64,000 nt of DNA from Lachnospiraceae bacterium (GTDB lineage Bacteria; Bacillota; Clostridia; Lachnospirales; Lachnospiraceae): contig CAJTDN010000005.1 of the NCBI GenBank assembly GCA_910574865.1, positions 186,001-250,000 of the forward strand. The letters run 5' to 3'. Position 1 is the stretch's first letter. Each line of letters begins with the position of its first letter. Below are positions 24,938-33,201 of this stretch, in pieces. Under the pieces are notes generated by a model. That model had not been told where the DNA came from, ran no database searches, and was given only the letters and a program-made list of their open reading frames with translations. The position numbers and the translations under genes were made by a program.

Positions 24938-27360
24938 ATTATAAATACCTCCACTTCATGCGTTTTCCCGTCCCCCAAATCTGGCAAAACCACTGCCGTC
25001 ACGCGCTCCCCGTCCACGCAAATCTCCGGCGTGCCATTTTCCACGTGGTTCGGGTTTTTCACCACCACGTGGTACGTCGCGCCACGAAAATAACGCGTCA
25101 TCTCCGCCCGTTCCCAAGCGGCCGGGAAACACGGCTCCACACGTAGGCCCTCGTAATCGGCCTTCACCCCGAGAATCCCCTCGTACAATCCCTTCAGGCA
25201 CCAGGCCGAAGTGCCGGTCGTCCAGGACTGGTAGGATTTCCCATAATATCCCGGGTGGGTCGAATAACAATTGGTGAACACGTACGGCTCCGCGCCGGAT
25301 CTCATTGATGGGTTCTTTTCGCTGTCCGGCATGATTTTTTTCAAGGTCTCATATGCCTTTGTCGCGCGCCCCGTCTTGCAGTCCATCAAAATCTTGAAGC
25401 CGGTCGCATGGCAATAGATGCCTCCATTTTCAAACAGGCCCGGCAGCATGCCCGACATTCTCCCCACGTTCGGCGAGTACGCCGGGTACGGCGGCATGTT
25501 GAGCGGGAAGCCGAAATCGTGCTCCATGCCGTCCACCGCCTCCAGCACCATGGGCAGCCGCTCGCCGTCCGCCACGTCCGCCAACACCGCCCACGTCTGC
25601 GCGTTCAAATAAATCTTGCTTCCCCCGCTGTCCTTCGATCCAATATTTTCCACCCCGCTCAACGCGCGCATGTACCACTTCCCGTCCCATGCGCGGGCGT
25701 TGATGGCATCCTTCAACGTCTGGTATTCCTTTGCCAAAACACTGGCATATGCCTCATCCCCATATTTGCGCATTAATGTTTCCAGTTCTTTCAACGCCAG
25801 GCAGAACTGCTGGGAGAGCATGACCGACTCCGCTTCCTCATCCGTCGTAATATTCAGCGCGTCGTTCCAATCCGCGAAATAAATGCGCACCAGGCCGTTT
25901 TTCCCCTTGTCGGCAATCAGCCGCCCCACGGCCGCCTTCACGTGAGAAAGGACGCTCGCCGCCCCGCCGTCCTGCCACTCGATGGATTCCTCCAATAGGG
26001 AGAAATCCCCCGTCTCCTTGATAAGCTGGCAGACGGCCCAGATAATCCAGAACGGCTGGTCGGAATAACGCGTGTCATCGTACGGATACCACGTCAGCAC
26101 CGCGTGGCCGTCCATGAACTGGTGCCGCAGGCATTCCAAAATTTCCTCTTTCGCCTTGTCCTGCCTATAGTTTAACAAAGCCACGGCAATCTGTAAATTG
26201 TCCCGCACGCCTTTTTTTCCCACGATACAAAAATCCACCTGCTTCTTGGCCCAGTTGTTCATGACGTGGTTGATTTTTTCGTCCGGCGTCTGCACGGAAA
26301 GAGACGCGTACTTATGGAAATATGCCTCCTGCGCCTTGCGAAATTCCGATTTGACGCTGCAAACCGGCTCACGGGCGCTCCGCTTATTGCTCGTATCGCC
26401 GCTTAAAACGATATGGCTCAATTCCTGCTCCGCATACGCCATATCCACCGTTTTCCCGCGTATCGCGCGCGCCACCCCGCGTGCTTCCTCACGCGACTCG
26501 CTGATGCCGAACGCCAGGTGGATTTCCTTCGACTCGCCCGGCTTCAAGGTAATCTTGTGCTGCAACACGCCGCCCAAAATGAACAATGCCGCCTCGGAAT
26601 TCGTGCAGTCCCGTCCTTCCATCACCACGTCCGGCCGCGAAAAAAGTGCCGTGGCCGACGCGTCCAACTCGGTAATCGTGTTGGTCGGTCCGCAAAATGC
26701 CGTCAAATCCCCGTCATAGGCAAACACCGGCTCCGAGGAGGCCAGAAAACCATGATAACGGCCATGGGGCGCGAACGGATGGGCCGAGTCGCAGTAAATC
26801 CCGTTCAATTCCTTGTCAAACGCGGTGTTCATGCAACGGTACATTTCATAATACCTCGGATAGGAAAATCCCTCCAACGAAAAGCTCACCGCCGAAAACA
26901 CGCTGAGTACGCGCTCCTTGTCCCCCGTATTTTTCAGGTTCAACGTCCACACCTCGTGGTATCCCCTTTGCGGCACGAAAATCTGCCAGGAACCCTCGAT
27001 GCCATGGTATTTCGACTGCAACAAGGAATATCCGATGGCGTGCGTGCATTGATAGTCCTCCACTTCCGTGTTCAGCGGGCCCATGCCAATGTTCCAGCTC
27101 TCCTTCGTCTCCTCGTCCCGCAGATAAACGTACCGCGCGTCGTCCTTGTTCATCATGCACATGTCCGCCTTTTCGCTCAAGTAATAGCTGCGCCCGTGGC
27201 CAATCTGGGAAACCTGCGCACAGTAGCGATCCTCGTTCCACAAATAATTGTACCAGAACCTCGGCGTTCGCGGCTCTCTTATGATGCAGGCGTTGCCGTC
27301 CGCCGAAAACTCATACACGTCATTGGCCGCCATGGCACGCGTCCTCTCACCTTTCGTCAT
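24934..27360 (-). CDS. GH94-type glycoside phosphorylase (family 36 glycosyltransferase fold)
   Basis: 808 residues. The N-terminal beta-sandwich carries PRTPRFWYNYLWNEDRY and GHGRSYY; the helical barrel has YSDQPFWIIWAV, FADWNDALN with the catalytic Asp, and TGTSAWCLKGLYEGILGV. These match inverting phosphorylases that split disaccharides with phosphate to sugar-1-phosphate. Substrate within the family is not predictable here; pairing with GH78 suggests a product left after rhamnose removal. GGAGG is 9 nt before the ATG at 27360; an internal Met (27333) also has a site. Second gene of the cluster. Confidence 0.85.
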   Translation of the reverse strand: MTKGERTRAMAANDVYEFSADGNACIIREPRTPRFWYNYLWNEDRYCAQVSQIGHGRSYYLSEKADMCMMNKDDARYVYLRDEETKESWNIGMGPLNTEVEDYQCTHAIGYSLLQSKYHGIEGSWQIFVPQRGYHEVWTLNLKNTGDKERVLSVFSAVSFSLEGFSYPRYYEMYRCMNTAFDKELNGIYCDSAHPFAPHGRYHGFLASSEPVFAYDGDLTAFCGPTNTITELDASATALFSRPDVVMEGRDCTNSEAALFILGGVLQHKITLKPGESKEIHLAFGISESREEARGVARAIRGKTVDMAYAEQELSHIVLSGDTSNKRSAREPVCSVKSEFRKAQEAYFHKYASLSVQTPDEKINHVMNNWAKKQVDFCIVGKKGVRDNLQIAVALLNYRQDKAKEEILECLRHQFMDGHAVLTWYPYDDTRYSDQPFWIIWAVCQLIKETGDFSLLEESIEWQDGGAASVLSHVKAAVGRLIADKGKNGLVRIYFADWNDALNITTDEEAESVMLSQQFCLALKELETLMRKYGDEAYASVLAKEYQTLKDAINARAWDGKWYMRALSGVENIGSKDSGGSKIYLNAQTWAVLADVADGERLPMVLEAVDGMEHDFGFPLNMPPYPAYSPNVGRMSGMLPGLFENGGIYCHATGFKILMDCKTGRATKAYETLKKIMPDSEKNPSMRSGAEPYVFTNCYSTHPGYYGKSYQSWTTGTSAWCLKGLYEGILGVKADYEGLRVEPCFPAAWERAEMTRYFRGATYHVVVKNPNHVENGTPEICVDGERVTAVVLPDLGDGKTHEVEVFII

Positions 27361-27443
27361 CTTCCTTTTCCTCCCGCCATTTTACAAAATCATGCACGCC
27401 CGGCGGCGGCCCTGCAGCCGGCAAAGCCGCCATCCCGGTCTTT

Positions 27444-30029
27444 TCACGCTTTCACTTGCAGATGATACTGCACGCCCGGCGCCTCTCCGTTCAAGTCGAA
27501 GCAAACCATGCCCGCTTGTGCTTCATCGTTCGTTCCAGATACGCCGTCCAGATTTTTTGTTCCCGTCTCTTCCGCCTTACCACAAATTTCCGCGAGTACC
27601 TCGCCAACCGGGTTCAAGATTCGCAAAACCGCTTCTCTTGCCTTCACGAAAATCTTTCCTTCCAGCGTCTCGGCATACAATTTCCCCTTGAATTCCACGG
27701 CCGTGAAGGGCATTCCCATCACTTCCGTCCCCGGCTCGTACGTGGTCTCGTCCATACCGGTCGTGCCCATCGCCGTCAGGACGAACTCGTTTGCCTCGGA
27801 CAGCGTCATTCCCCTGGCAAAATCGCCCGCCATGGCTTCGGTGCAACCCCCCGCCCCACAAGACGATGTCGCATTTACCGAAATCGATGCGCCCACCGTG
27901 GCCGCCGCCTTCTCCACCGGCAATAATGTCAACGATATTCTTTCATTTTTCGCCTGCACGCTTACCTTGTCGGAAAGCACGATCGTTTCGTCCGGCGCGC
28001 CGCTGAACGCCGCGCAATATGGCGTGCAAATCTGGTATTTTGCGTGCTCCGGGTCAAACACGAGCTCCTTCGTGTCGGAAACCAGCTTTCCGTCCACGTA
28101 CCCCGCGTCCTCGGGCAAAACTCCCCATTCCTTCATCGCCCGATCCGCCAATTTGGCAAACTCGCGGTAATCCCCGTCCCCGGCAACTTCACGAATCTGC
28201 TCGAACACCAGGGCCTGCTCGCCCAGGCGCACGCCCGGCTGGATTTCACGGCTTCCCCTTGCCGCCCTCGCGAGGCGGTTTTTGTCCTCGAAACGGCGCA
28301 TCGCGTCCCGATATGGTGACCATGCGTAATACATGGCGTGCTTTGCACCGGCCAAATCCGCCCCGTTTAAAAAGCCCGCGTTGACGGCCACGTCCGCGTC
28401 ACCCTGGTAAGCGTCCCCGCCGTCCAAAAAGACGTTTCGCATCGCTGTCACGTAAGGGAAGAACACGGTCGGCATCGAGTGGAAATTCGGAAGCGTCCGC
28501 AGGTCGTTCTGCGTATAAACCACGTCCACGAGACGCTTCGCCACGGATACCTTGCCCCTAAGGAACACGGAAGCCAAAAATCCCCACTGGCAGACCACCG
28601 CCGGGTCATTATACACGTCAAACACGCTCACGATTTCATCCGCCGGCTGGTCGTCCCATTTTTCCGACGTATGATGGTTATAAAGGATTAACCCGTCCCA
28701 GTCATTTAAACACGCATACGCGATTGCCTGCAAAAACGACGTGGAATGGAACGGATGCTCGCCGTACTCGTTCCACTCGCTGAGCATGAACGGCTTTCCC
28801 TTCACGATGGCCACCGAACCGAGGCTCGTAAGCGTGGTGGCCATCGAACCGACGCCCTTTTGCATCATCAGCGGGTTGGCCGAGACGTATTCCGCCGGAC
28901 CCGGCACCAAATATTTGTTTCCCTGCTGCGGCAGCAACGGATGGTTGAAATAACTGTTATTCTCCATCAGGTCGCCGTCCGTATGCCCGTACACGTCGGC
29001 CGCCCCTGCAATCAGGTTGCTGGTGACGATGGGCACCTTCACGCCCAGTGAATGTAGGTAATCCTTCATCGTCTGGTAAAATTTACGATTCATATAGACG
29101 CCAAATTCCATGAAATCCGCATAACGCGCCGGCCCGCATTCGGAGTCCCACTGCCCGTCCGGGTCGTTCGTCGGCTGGTAGAAGCCGCCCGCCACGCCGC
29201 GCACGGTTCCCTTCGCCGGATCCTCGTCCTCGCCCAGGGAACATACGCCCCCGTACGTCCATGCTTCCTTAAGCCTCTCACGCGTATAATATTTCATCAA
29301 TAAATAATGGTTAAACCGTCTTTGCACCTCGTCCCGGTAGGGCTTCATCTGCTCGCCCGCGTCCGCCCCCATCGGGCCTTTGATGGCCGAGTCCTCATTA
29401 TTAATCTGCACCGTGGCCACCGCCGGGTCGTCGACGAGCGCCAGGCCGGTGTAGGGATTCACGTGGCACAAGAACGCCCTCGCGTATTCCATCTGCAATT
29501 CGGCCAGACGCTGGTTGTACATGCAGTGCCGCTTCATGCACGATGGCACGCCGCCCGGGTAATCCAACTCGTCCCCGTCCAAAAAATCCCTGGCCACAAT
29601 CAGGTCGATGTGCAAATAAATCCCCTTTTCTTTCAGCTTCGCCGCGAAATAATCGAACCGGTCCCAGCCCTCCTTATTGAACGTCCGGCTGTTTCCGCCC
29701 GTATAATCCAAAAGCGGAGCCTCCTTGCAGCTGCTCCAGCTCCAGGGTTCCTCCCCGACCGGCGCGTCCGCCGCGTGCAGACGGATGATGTTGACCCCCA
29801 TGCTGGCAAAACGCTCGGCCAGTTTGTCCGCCGTCTCATGATCCGGCGTGTTCGACCGGGTGGCGACGTTGAAACCTAAAAACCTGGCCCGCGTCCCGTC
29901 CTCAAAGTAAAAATTCCCCTTACGGCTCTCCACGAACCCGTGCTTGCCCGCCGGCGCATCCAAAAGATGCGAATAATTGAGCATGCCCGTGTTGGGCTCC
30001 GCCTTATGAATACGAATCTTATGCTTCAT
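27444..30029 (-). CDS. Clan GH-A glycoside hydrolase (GH5/GH42-like), first gene of the cluster
   Basis: 861 residues, no signal peptide. The TIM-barrel start is GNFYFEDGTRARFLGFNV with FASMGVNIIRLHA. The candidate acid/base Glu is in VQINNEDS (about 212), the nucleophile in FMLSEWNEYGE (about 418). The exact GH family is not recognised. The start at 30029 (MKHKIRIHK) has AAGGGAGG upstream, and that site is the terminal part of family A copy 2, so the leader of this cluster is the structured element. A Ser/Cys/Ala-rich patch (around residues 755-785) has no obvious counterpart in a TIM-barrel enzyme. Order: this gene, GH94-type, GH78, then the binding protein. Confidence 0.78.
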   Translation of the reverse strand: MKHKIRIHKAEPNTGMLNYSHLLDAPAGKHGFVESRKGNFYFEDGTRARFLGFNVATRSNTPDHETADKLAERFASMGVNIIRLHAADAPVGEEPWSWSSCKEAPLLDYTGGNSRTFNKEGWDRFDYFAAKLKEKGIYLHIDLIVARDFLDGDELDYPGGVPSCMKRHCMYNQRLAELQMEYARAFLCHVNPYTGLALVDDPAVATVQINNEDSAIKGPMGADAGEQMKPYRDEVQRRFNHYLLMKYYTRERLKEAWTYGGVCSLGEDEDPAKGTVRGVAGGFYQPTNDPDGQWDSECGPARYADFMEFGVYMNRKFYQTMKDYLHSLGVKVPIVTSNLIAGAADVYGHTDGDLMENNSYFNHPLLPQQGNKYLVPGPAEYVSANPLMMQKGVGSMATTLTSLGSVAIVKGKPFMLSEWNEYGEHPFHSTSFLQAIAYACLNDWDGLILYNHHTSEKWDDQPADEIVSVFDVYNDPAVVCQWGFLASVFLRGKVSVAKRLVDVVYTQNDLRTLPNFHSMPTVFFPYVTAMRNVFLDGGDAYQGDADVAVNAGFLNGADLAGAKHAMYYAWSPYRDAMRRFEDKNRLARAARGSREIQPGVRLGEQALVFEQIREVAGDGDYREFAKLADRAMKEWGVLPEDAGYVDGKLVSDTKELVFDPEHAKYQICTPYCAAFSGAPDETIVLSDKVSVQAKNERISLTLLPVEKAAATVGASISVNATSSCGAGGCTEAMAGDFARGMTLSEANEFVLTAMGTTGMDETTYEPGTEVMGMPFTAVEFKGKLYAETLEGKIFVKAREAVLRILNPVGEVLAEICGKAEETGTKNLDGVSGTNDEAQAGMVCFDLNGEAPGVQYHLQVKA

Positions 30030-30040
30030 GATATGTCCTC

Positions 30041-30169
30041 CCTTACTATAAACACTTTGCGAGGTTTCACACGAGCTTAGTGTGAATGTACTCCGCGCAT
30101 CTTGGTAAGGTTCTTTCGAACCTAGTTGCACGGAGTTTCCCCAAGCCTAGTGCAACATAACTTCCTTAC
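30041..30169 (-). repeat. Family A structured element, copy 2 (leader of the glycan cluster)
   Basis: On the minus strand it begins AAGGAAGTTATGTTGCACTA and ends GTGTTTATAGTAAGGGAGG at the ribosome site. Module 2 arms are ACTCCGCGCA (30090-30099) and TGCACGGAGT (30127-30136), one mismatch, with inner GGTTC/GAACC. Module 3 has TTCACAC/GTGTGAA and ACCTCGCAAAG. The first module is shortened as in copy 1. It lies wholly in the predicted 5' UTR. Confidence 0.8.
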
Positions 30170-30187
30170 CTCTTATACCCGCATCCT

Positions 30188-30243
30188 ATCATAAACATCG
30201 TCTTCGATATTGTAGAATACCCTTTCAAATTACAAATTTCCAT
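30188..30243 (-). promoter_or_regulatory. 35-bp shared element, copy 2, with probable -10 of the glycan cluster
   Basis: Positions 30209-30243 match the element at 21986-22020 at most positions. On the minus strand a TATGAT lies 18 bp beyond TTCTAC, at 30193-30188. The layout suggests an activator site overlapping a poor -35; the divergent AraC gene at 30309 is the best candidate regulator. Confidence 0.6.
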
Positions 30244-30308
30244 CTTGCACTTTTTCCCGACCTCATTTATACTCATTAATAAAGGAGCAAAAAACATGGG
30301 AGGAATCC

Positions 30309-31508
30309 ATGATGGACTACGTTGCATTTTGTAAAAACTTTTTTGCCGCCACCAATATTCCCATCAATCTTTTGAAAGACAGCGTACCGCAATATTCCAC
30401 CTTTGGCGACCTGCTTTCGCTGCCGCCGCAAAAACCGTGGGAGCTTTGGCCTATCGAAGCCGGAAAGAACCCGGCCTTTTGCGGGTACTCTTCCGACATC
30501 GAGTACGGCCGCATACATGTGGAAGGAACGGATTACGACGTCATCGTAGGACCCACGTTCAGTGTCCCCATAACCGACAAAATCGTGCGCGAATTTGCCC
30601 ACGAGCTCGAGGTTCCGTTTGGATACCGGGAGCAATTTACCGAACTGCTTTCCGCCATCCCGCGCACGAGCCAACACCAATTTGCCAAATACCTCTCTTT
30701 TTTGTACCTGTGCCTCAACCAAAAAGAAGCAAATACCGATGATTTATATGAAGAAGACGAACTCCTGATTCAGAGCCGGAAACAAAACCAACTGGAAAAC
30801 ATGCTGGAAAACATGGAAAATGAATTCCGGCACAACACTTACCAGTACGAATTGGAAATGTTTCAATATATAAAGGAAGGAAACCCGGAAAAACTCAAGA
30901 ACTTTTTTGCTTCCCACAAGCTGTTGCTGAAAGAAGGGAAACTGGCGCATTCCCCGATACGCCAGGCCAAGAACATTTTTTTATCGACCATCACCAAGAT
31001 TGAGATGCTCGCCGCGATTCCGGGCGGCCTGGACGTTGAAAAAACGTACCAGCTGGTCGACCTTTACATTCAGGAATGTGAACAGCTGCAAACCATCGAG
31101 GAAATCAACTCCCTACAATATCACATGGTGATGGATTTTTGCCAACGGCTGAATGACGTGCAAATGCCGGAGGGCATTTCCCCCGACGTGTACCATTGCA
31201 TGAACTTCATACGCAGCCACACCAACGAACCCATCGGTGTGGACGACGTGGCGGCGCACGTCCATCGGAGCAGTTCCTACATGATGAAATGTTTTAAAAA
31301 GGAACTTGGCATCCAGATTGGCGCCTTCATCACCCGCTGCAAACTGGAGGAAGCGAAAAGCATGCTCACCTACAGCAACAAGACGCTCGCGGAAATCAGC
31401 AGCTACCTCTGCTTTTCCAGCCAGTCCTATTTTCAGAACTTGTTCAAAAAGCAGTATGGGGTCACGCCGATGCAGTATCGGAAACAAAGCCAGACGAAGA
31501 CGACGTGA
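30309..31508 (+). CDS. AraC-family transcriptional regulator of the glycan cluster
   Basis: 399 residues, start preceded by GGAGG 5 nt away (two tandem ATG codons, 30309 and 30312). N-terminal domain of unrecognised type; C-terminal AraC domain with DDVAAHVHRSSSYMMKCFKKELG, the linker helix, and second HTH LAEISSYLCFSSQSYFQNLFKKQYG then TPMQYR (partly quoted). Overall organisation resembles the regulator at 15428: a long N-terminus about 290 residues rich in acidic helices, then HTH at the end. Divergent from the GH-A/GH94/GH78 cluster 280 bp away. Confidence 0.9.
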   Translation: MMDYVAFCKNFFAATNIPINLLKDSVPQYSTFGDLLSLPPQKPWELWPIEAGKNPAFCGYSSDIEYGRIHVEGTDYDVIVGPTFSVPITDKIVREFAHELEVPFGYREQFTELLSAIPRTSQHQFAKYLSFLYLCLNQKEANTDDLYEEDELLIQSRKQNQLENMLENMENEFRHNTYQYELEMFQYIKEGNPEKLKNFFASHKLLLKEGKLAHSPIRQAKNIFLSTITKIEMLAAIPGGLDVEKTYQLVDLYIQECEQLQTIEEINSLQYHMVMDFCQRLNDVQMPEGISPDVYHCMNFIRSHTNEPIGVDDVAAHVHRSSSYMMKCFKKELGIQIGAFITRCKLEEAKSMLTYSNKTLAEISSYLCFSSQSYFQNLFKKQYGVTPMQYRKQSQTKTT

Positions 31509-31583
31509 TTCATTATTATGCACGAGGGGCATGGAACCTGCCGCGATTCCACGCCCCCTTGGGCAACATTGCCACAAACTCTT

Positions 31584-31865
31584 CTACTTTGTAACCACCT
31601 CGTTGTCGCGCACATCGAAAGTCACGATTTCACTATTTTCATACGGCGCCCCGATAAACGGCAGTCCCGCGTTGTCCGTGCGGCATCCTTCACAACGGCA
31701 TCCGTGGAGACACTGCCGAAAAACGCGGTCGTGCCCGAATTACTCGTCCCCTCGTCCACAATCACATTGCACCCCTCCTCCGGAACGTTTTCGGCCATGT
31801 CAATTTGCAGCCCGTAAATGGTCTTGCCATTTCCGTCGAAATACCCGTGGAAGGAGTGTATTCTT
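31584..31865 (-). pseudogene. Frameshifted remnant with a GLUG-like motif
   Basis: In the 460-bp gap after the AraC gene, the minus strand reads HGYFDGNGKTIYGLQIDMAE, then VPEEGCNVIVDEGTSNSG and TTAFFGSVSTDAVVKDA. It then continues in a different frame as DNAGLPFIGAPYENS and EIVTFDVRDNEVVTK with a stop at 31584. FDGNGKTIYGL is typical of GLUG-type repeats of surface proteins. No upstream start is left, and the frame change is near 31690. The rest of the gap shows nothing else. Confidence 0.7.
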
Positions 31866-31970
31866 TTCCTGCATAATTAGTGGCATGACGTTCACTCCTT
31901 TCTTTGGCATAATTATGGCGCAATTATGTGCGAGAAACAATCCTTATTCCCCAAAAAGCCCAAACCAGGA

Positions 31971-32990
31971 TCATTTTGCCGGACGGTGGCCGAGCGGTGT
32001 GCGCACGATTTCGTGAAAAGAAACCAACGCCTCCAATTCGCAGTGATGGCAATGTTCCAGGTCCAGGCATCCGTCCAGTTCGCCATACATCCTTGCGAGC
32101 AATGGCCGCCCCTCTTCCATGTGGAGCCAGTCATAGAGCCGGGCGCATATCCGATGTATATTGCCAATATAAGACATAAACCACGGGCTGATTTCGGCCA
32201 CCAGTTCCTGGATGTCGGAATCGTAAATTTCCGTGACGGGATAAAAATACAACTCGTAATCTTTTTTCCACACCTCCACCAGTTCATCGCACGCGAGAAT
32301 TTCCCCGAGGCTTTGTTTCATGGACTCGACATAATCCATGCACCCCGCCTCGTCAAACGCGGCAACTTCATTTTCATGCCGGCGTTTGAACGTAAGCAGC
32401 TCGTCCACCCGTTCTTGGGACAGCCCGGACAAAAACATTTTTAACTTACGGTAATTCGCATTTTCCGGGTCGCCCGTGATACGGTTAATCTTGCTCCACA
32501 AATATTGCTGGTATTCCGTAAAATTTTCTTCCGGGAGAAACCTCGTCCACAAAAACTGGTTCACCAGGTTATTGTCCCCCTCCCCGTATTCCGCCATTTT
32601 CTCCGTGGAAAGCGGCTCCGGAATGTCTGCGCCCTTGCTTATGGCATACACGTTTTCAAGGCCCGGGTTCAACGGAAGCCGTTCCAGAATCTGCTCCACG
32701 CTCCTCGCCACCCGCTCCTTTTGCCAGATTTCTTTTTTCAGCTGGTCCAAGTGCAGGCGCAGGTAATATCCCGCCACGGCCGGGGTATTGATGATGGAGC
32801 GAATCGTGGAAATCGACAGCCCCGCATTGCGCAACTCGCGCACGAGCGACAAGCGCAGGCAATCCTCCTCACCGAAATTATAGTACCCGTTTTCCTCGTT
32901 CACCCCCGGTGCAAGCAACCTTTCCTTTATATAAAAATGAATGTTCCGCTTCGAAAGTCCCGTTCGATTGCATACTTCCTGAATCTTCAT
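31971..32990 (-). CDS. MerR-family transcriptional regulator
   Basis: 339 residues. The N-terminal winged helix (KIQEVCNRTGLSKRNIHFYI, GYYNFGEEDCLRLSLVRELRNAG) and dimerisation helix are clear. The C-terminal 230 residues are an unrecognised helical effector domain with HCHHCE near the end, a possible metal-binding patch. It is divergent from the flavoenzyme gene at 33202. A near-perfect dyad in its own promoter and a similar half-site pair in a 19-bp-spacer promoter facing the flavoenzyme point to control of both. Confidence 0.88.
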   Translation of the reverse strand: MKIQEVCNRTGLSKRNIHFYIKERLLAPGVNEENGYYNFGEEDCLRLSLVRELRNAGLSISTIRSIINTPAVAGYYLRLHLDQLKKEIWQKERVARSVEQILERLPLNPGLENVYAISKGADIPEPLSTEKMAEYGEGDNNLVNQFLWTRFLPEENFTEYQQYLWSKINRITGDPENANYRKLKMFLSGLSQERVDELLTFKRRHENEVAAFDEAGCMDYVESMKQSLGEILACDELVEVWKKDYELYFYPVTEIYDSDIQELVAEISPWFMSYIGNIHRICARLYDWLHMEEGRPLLARMYGELDGCLDLEHCHHCELEALVSFHEIVRTPLGHRPAK

Positions 32991-33008
32991 AATGAAACAC
33001 CCTCCCGC

Positions 33009-33036
33009 AAAACCGTACAGTCAACTGTATGGTTTT
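33009..33036. promoter_or_regulatory. MerR-type operator dyad
   Basis: AAAACCGTACAGT and ACTGTATGGTTTT are inverted with one mismatch around CA. On the minus strand the dyad contains TTGACT, so it overlays the regulator's own -35: likely autoregulation. Confidence 0.75.
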
Positions 33037-33138
33037 CCACGCCTTCCCCGTCCGTTCGCCAAAGCGCCTTGTTTACTTTTCCCATTAAGTATAACATATT
33101 TACCGCGAGGCATAAAGAAAATCAGTAAAAATTACGGT

Positions 33139-33169
33139 TTGACCGTTTCCCTTGTGTACGGTGTATAGT
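33139..33169 (+). promoter_or_regulatory. MerR-activated promoter of the flavoenzyme gene (19-bp spacer)
   Basis: TTGACC at 33139-33144 and TATAGT at 33164-33169 are 19 bp apart, the over-long spacing that MerR proteins correct by twisting DNA. Inside, ACCGT (33142) and ACGGT (33158) are inverted and match the half-sites of the dyad at 33009. Confidence 0.82.
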
Positions 33170-33201
33170 AAAGATAAAACAAAAGGAAGCGAGGTATTTT
33201 T

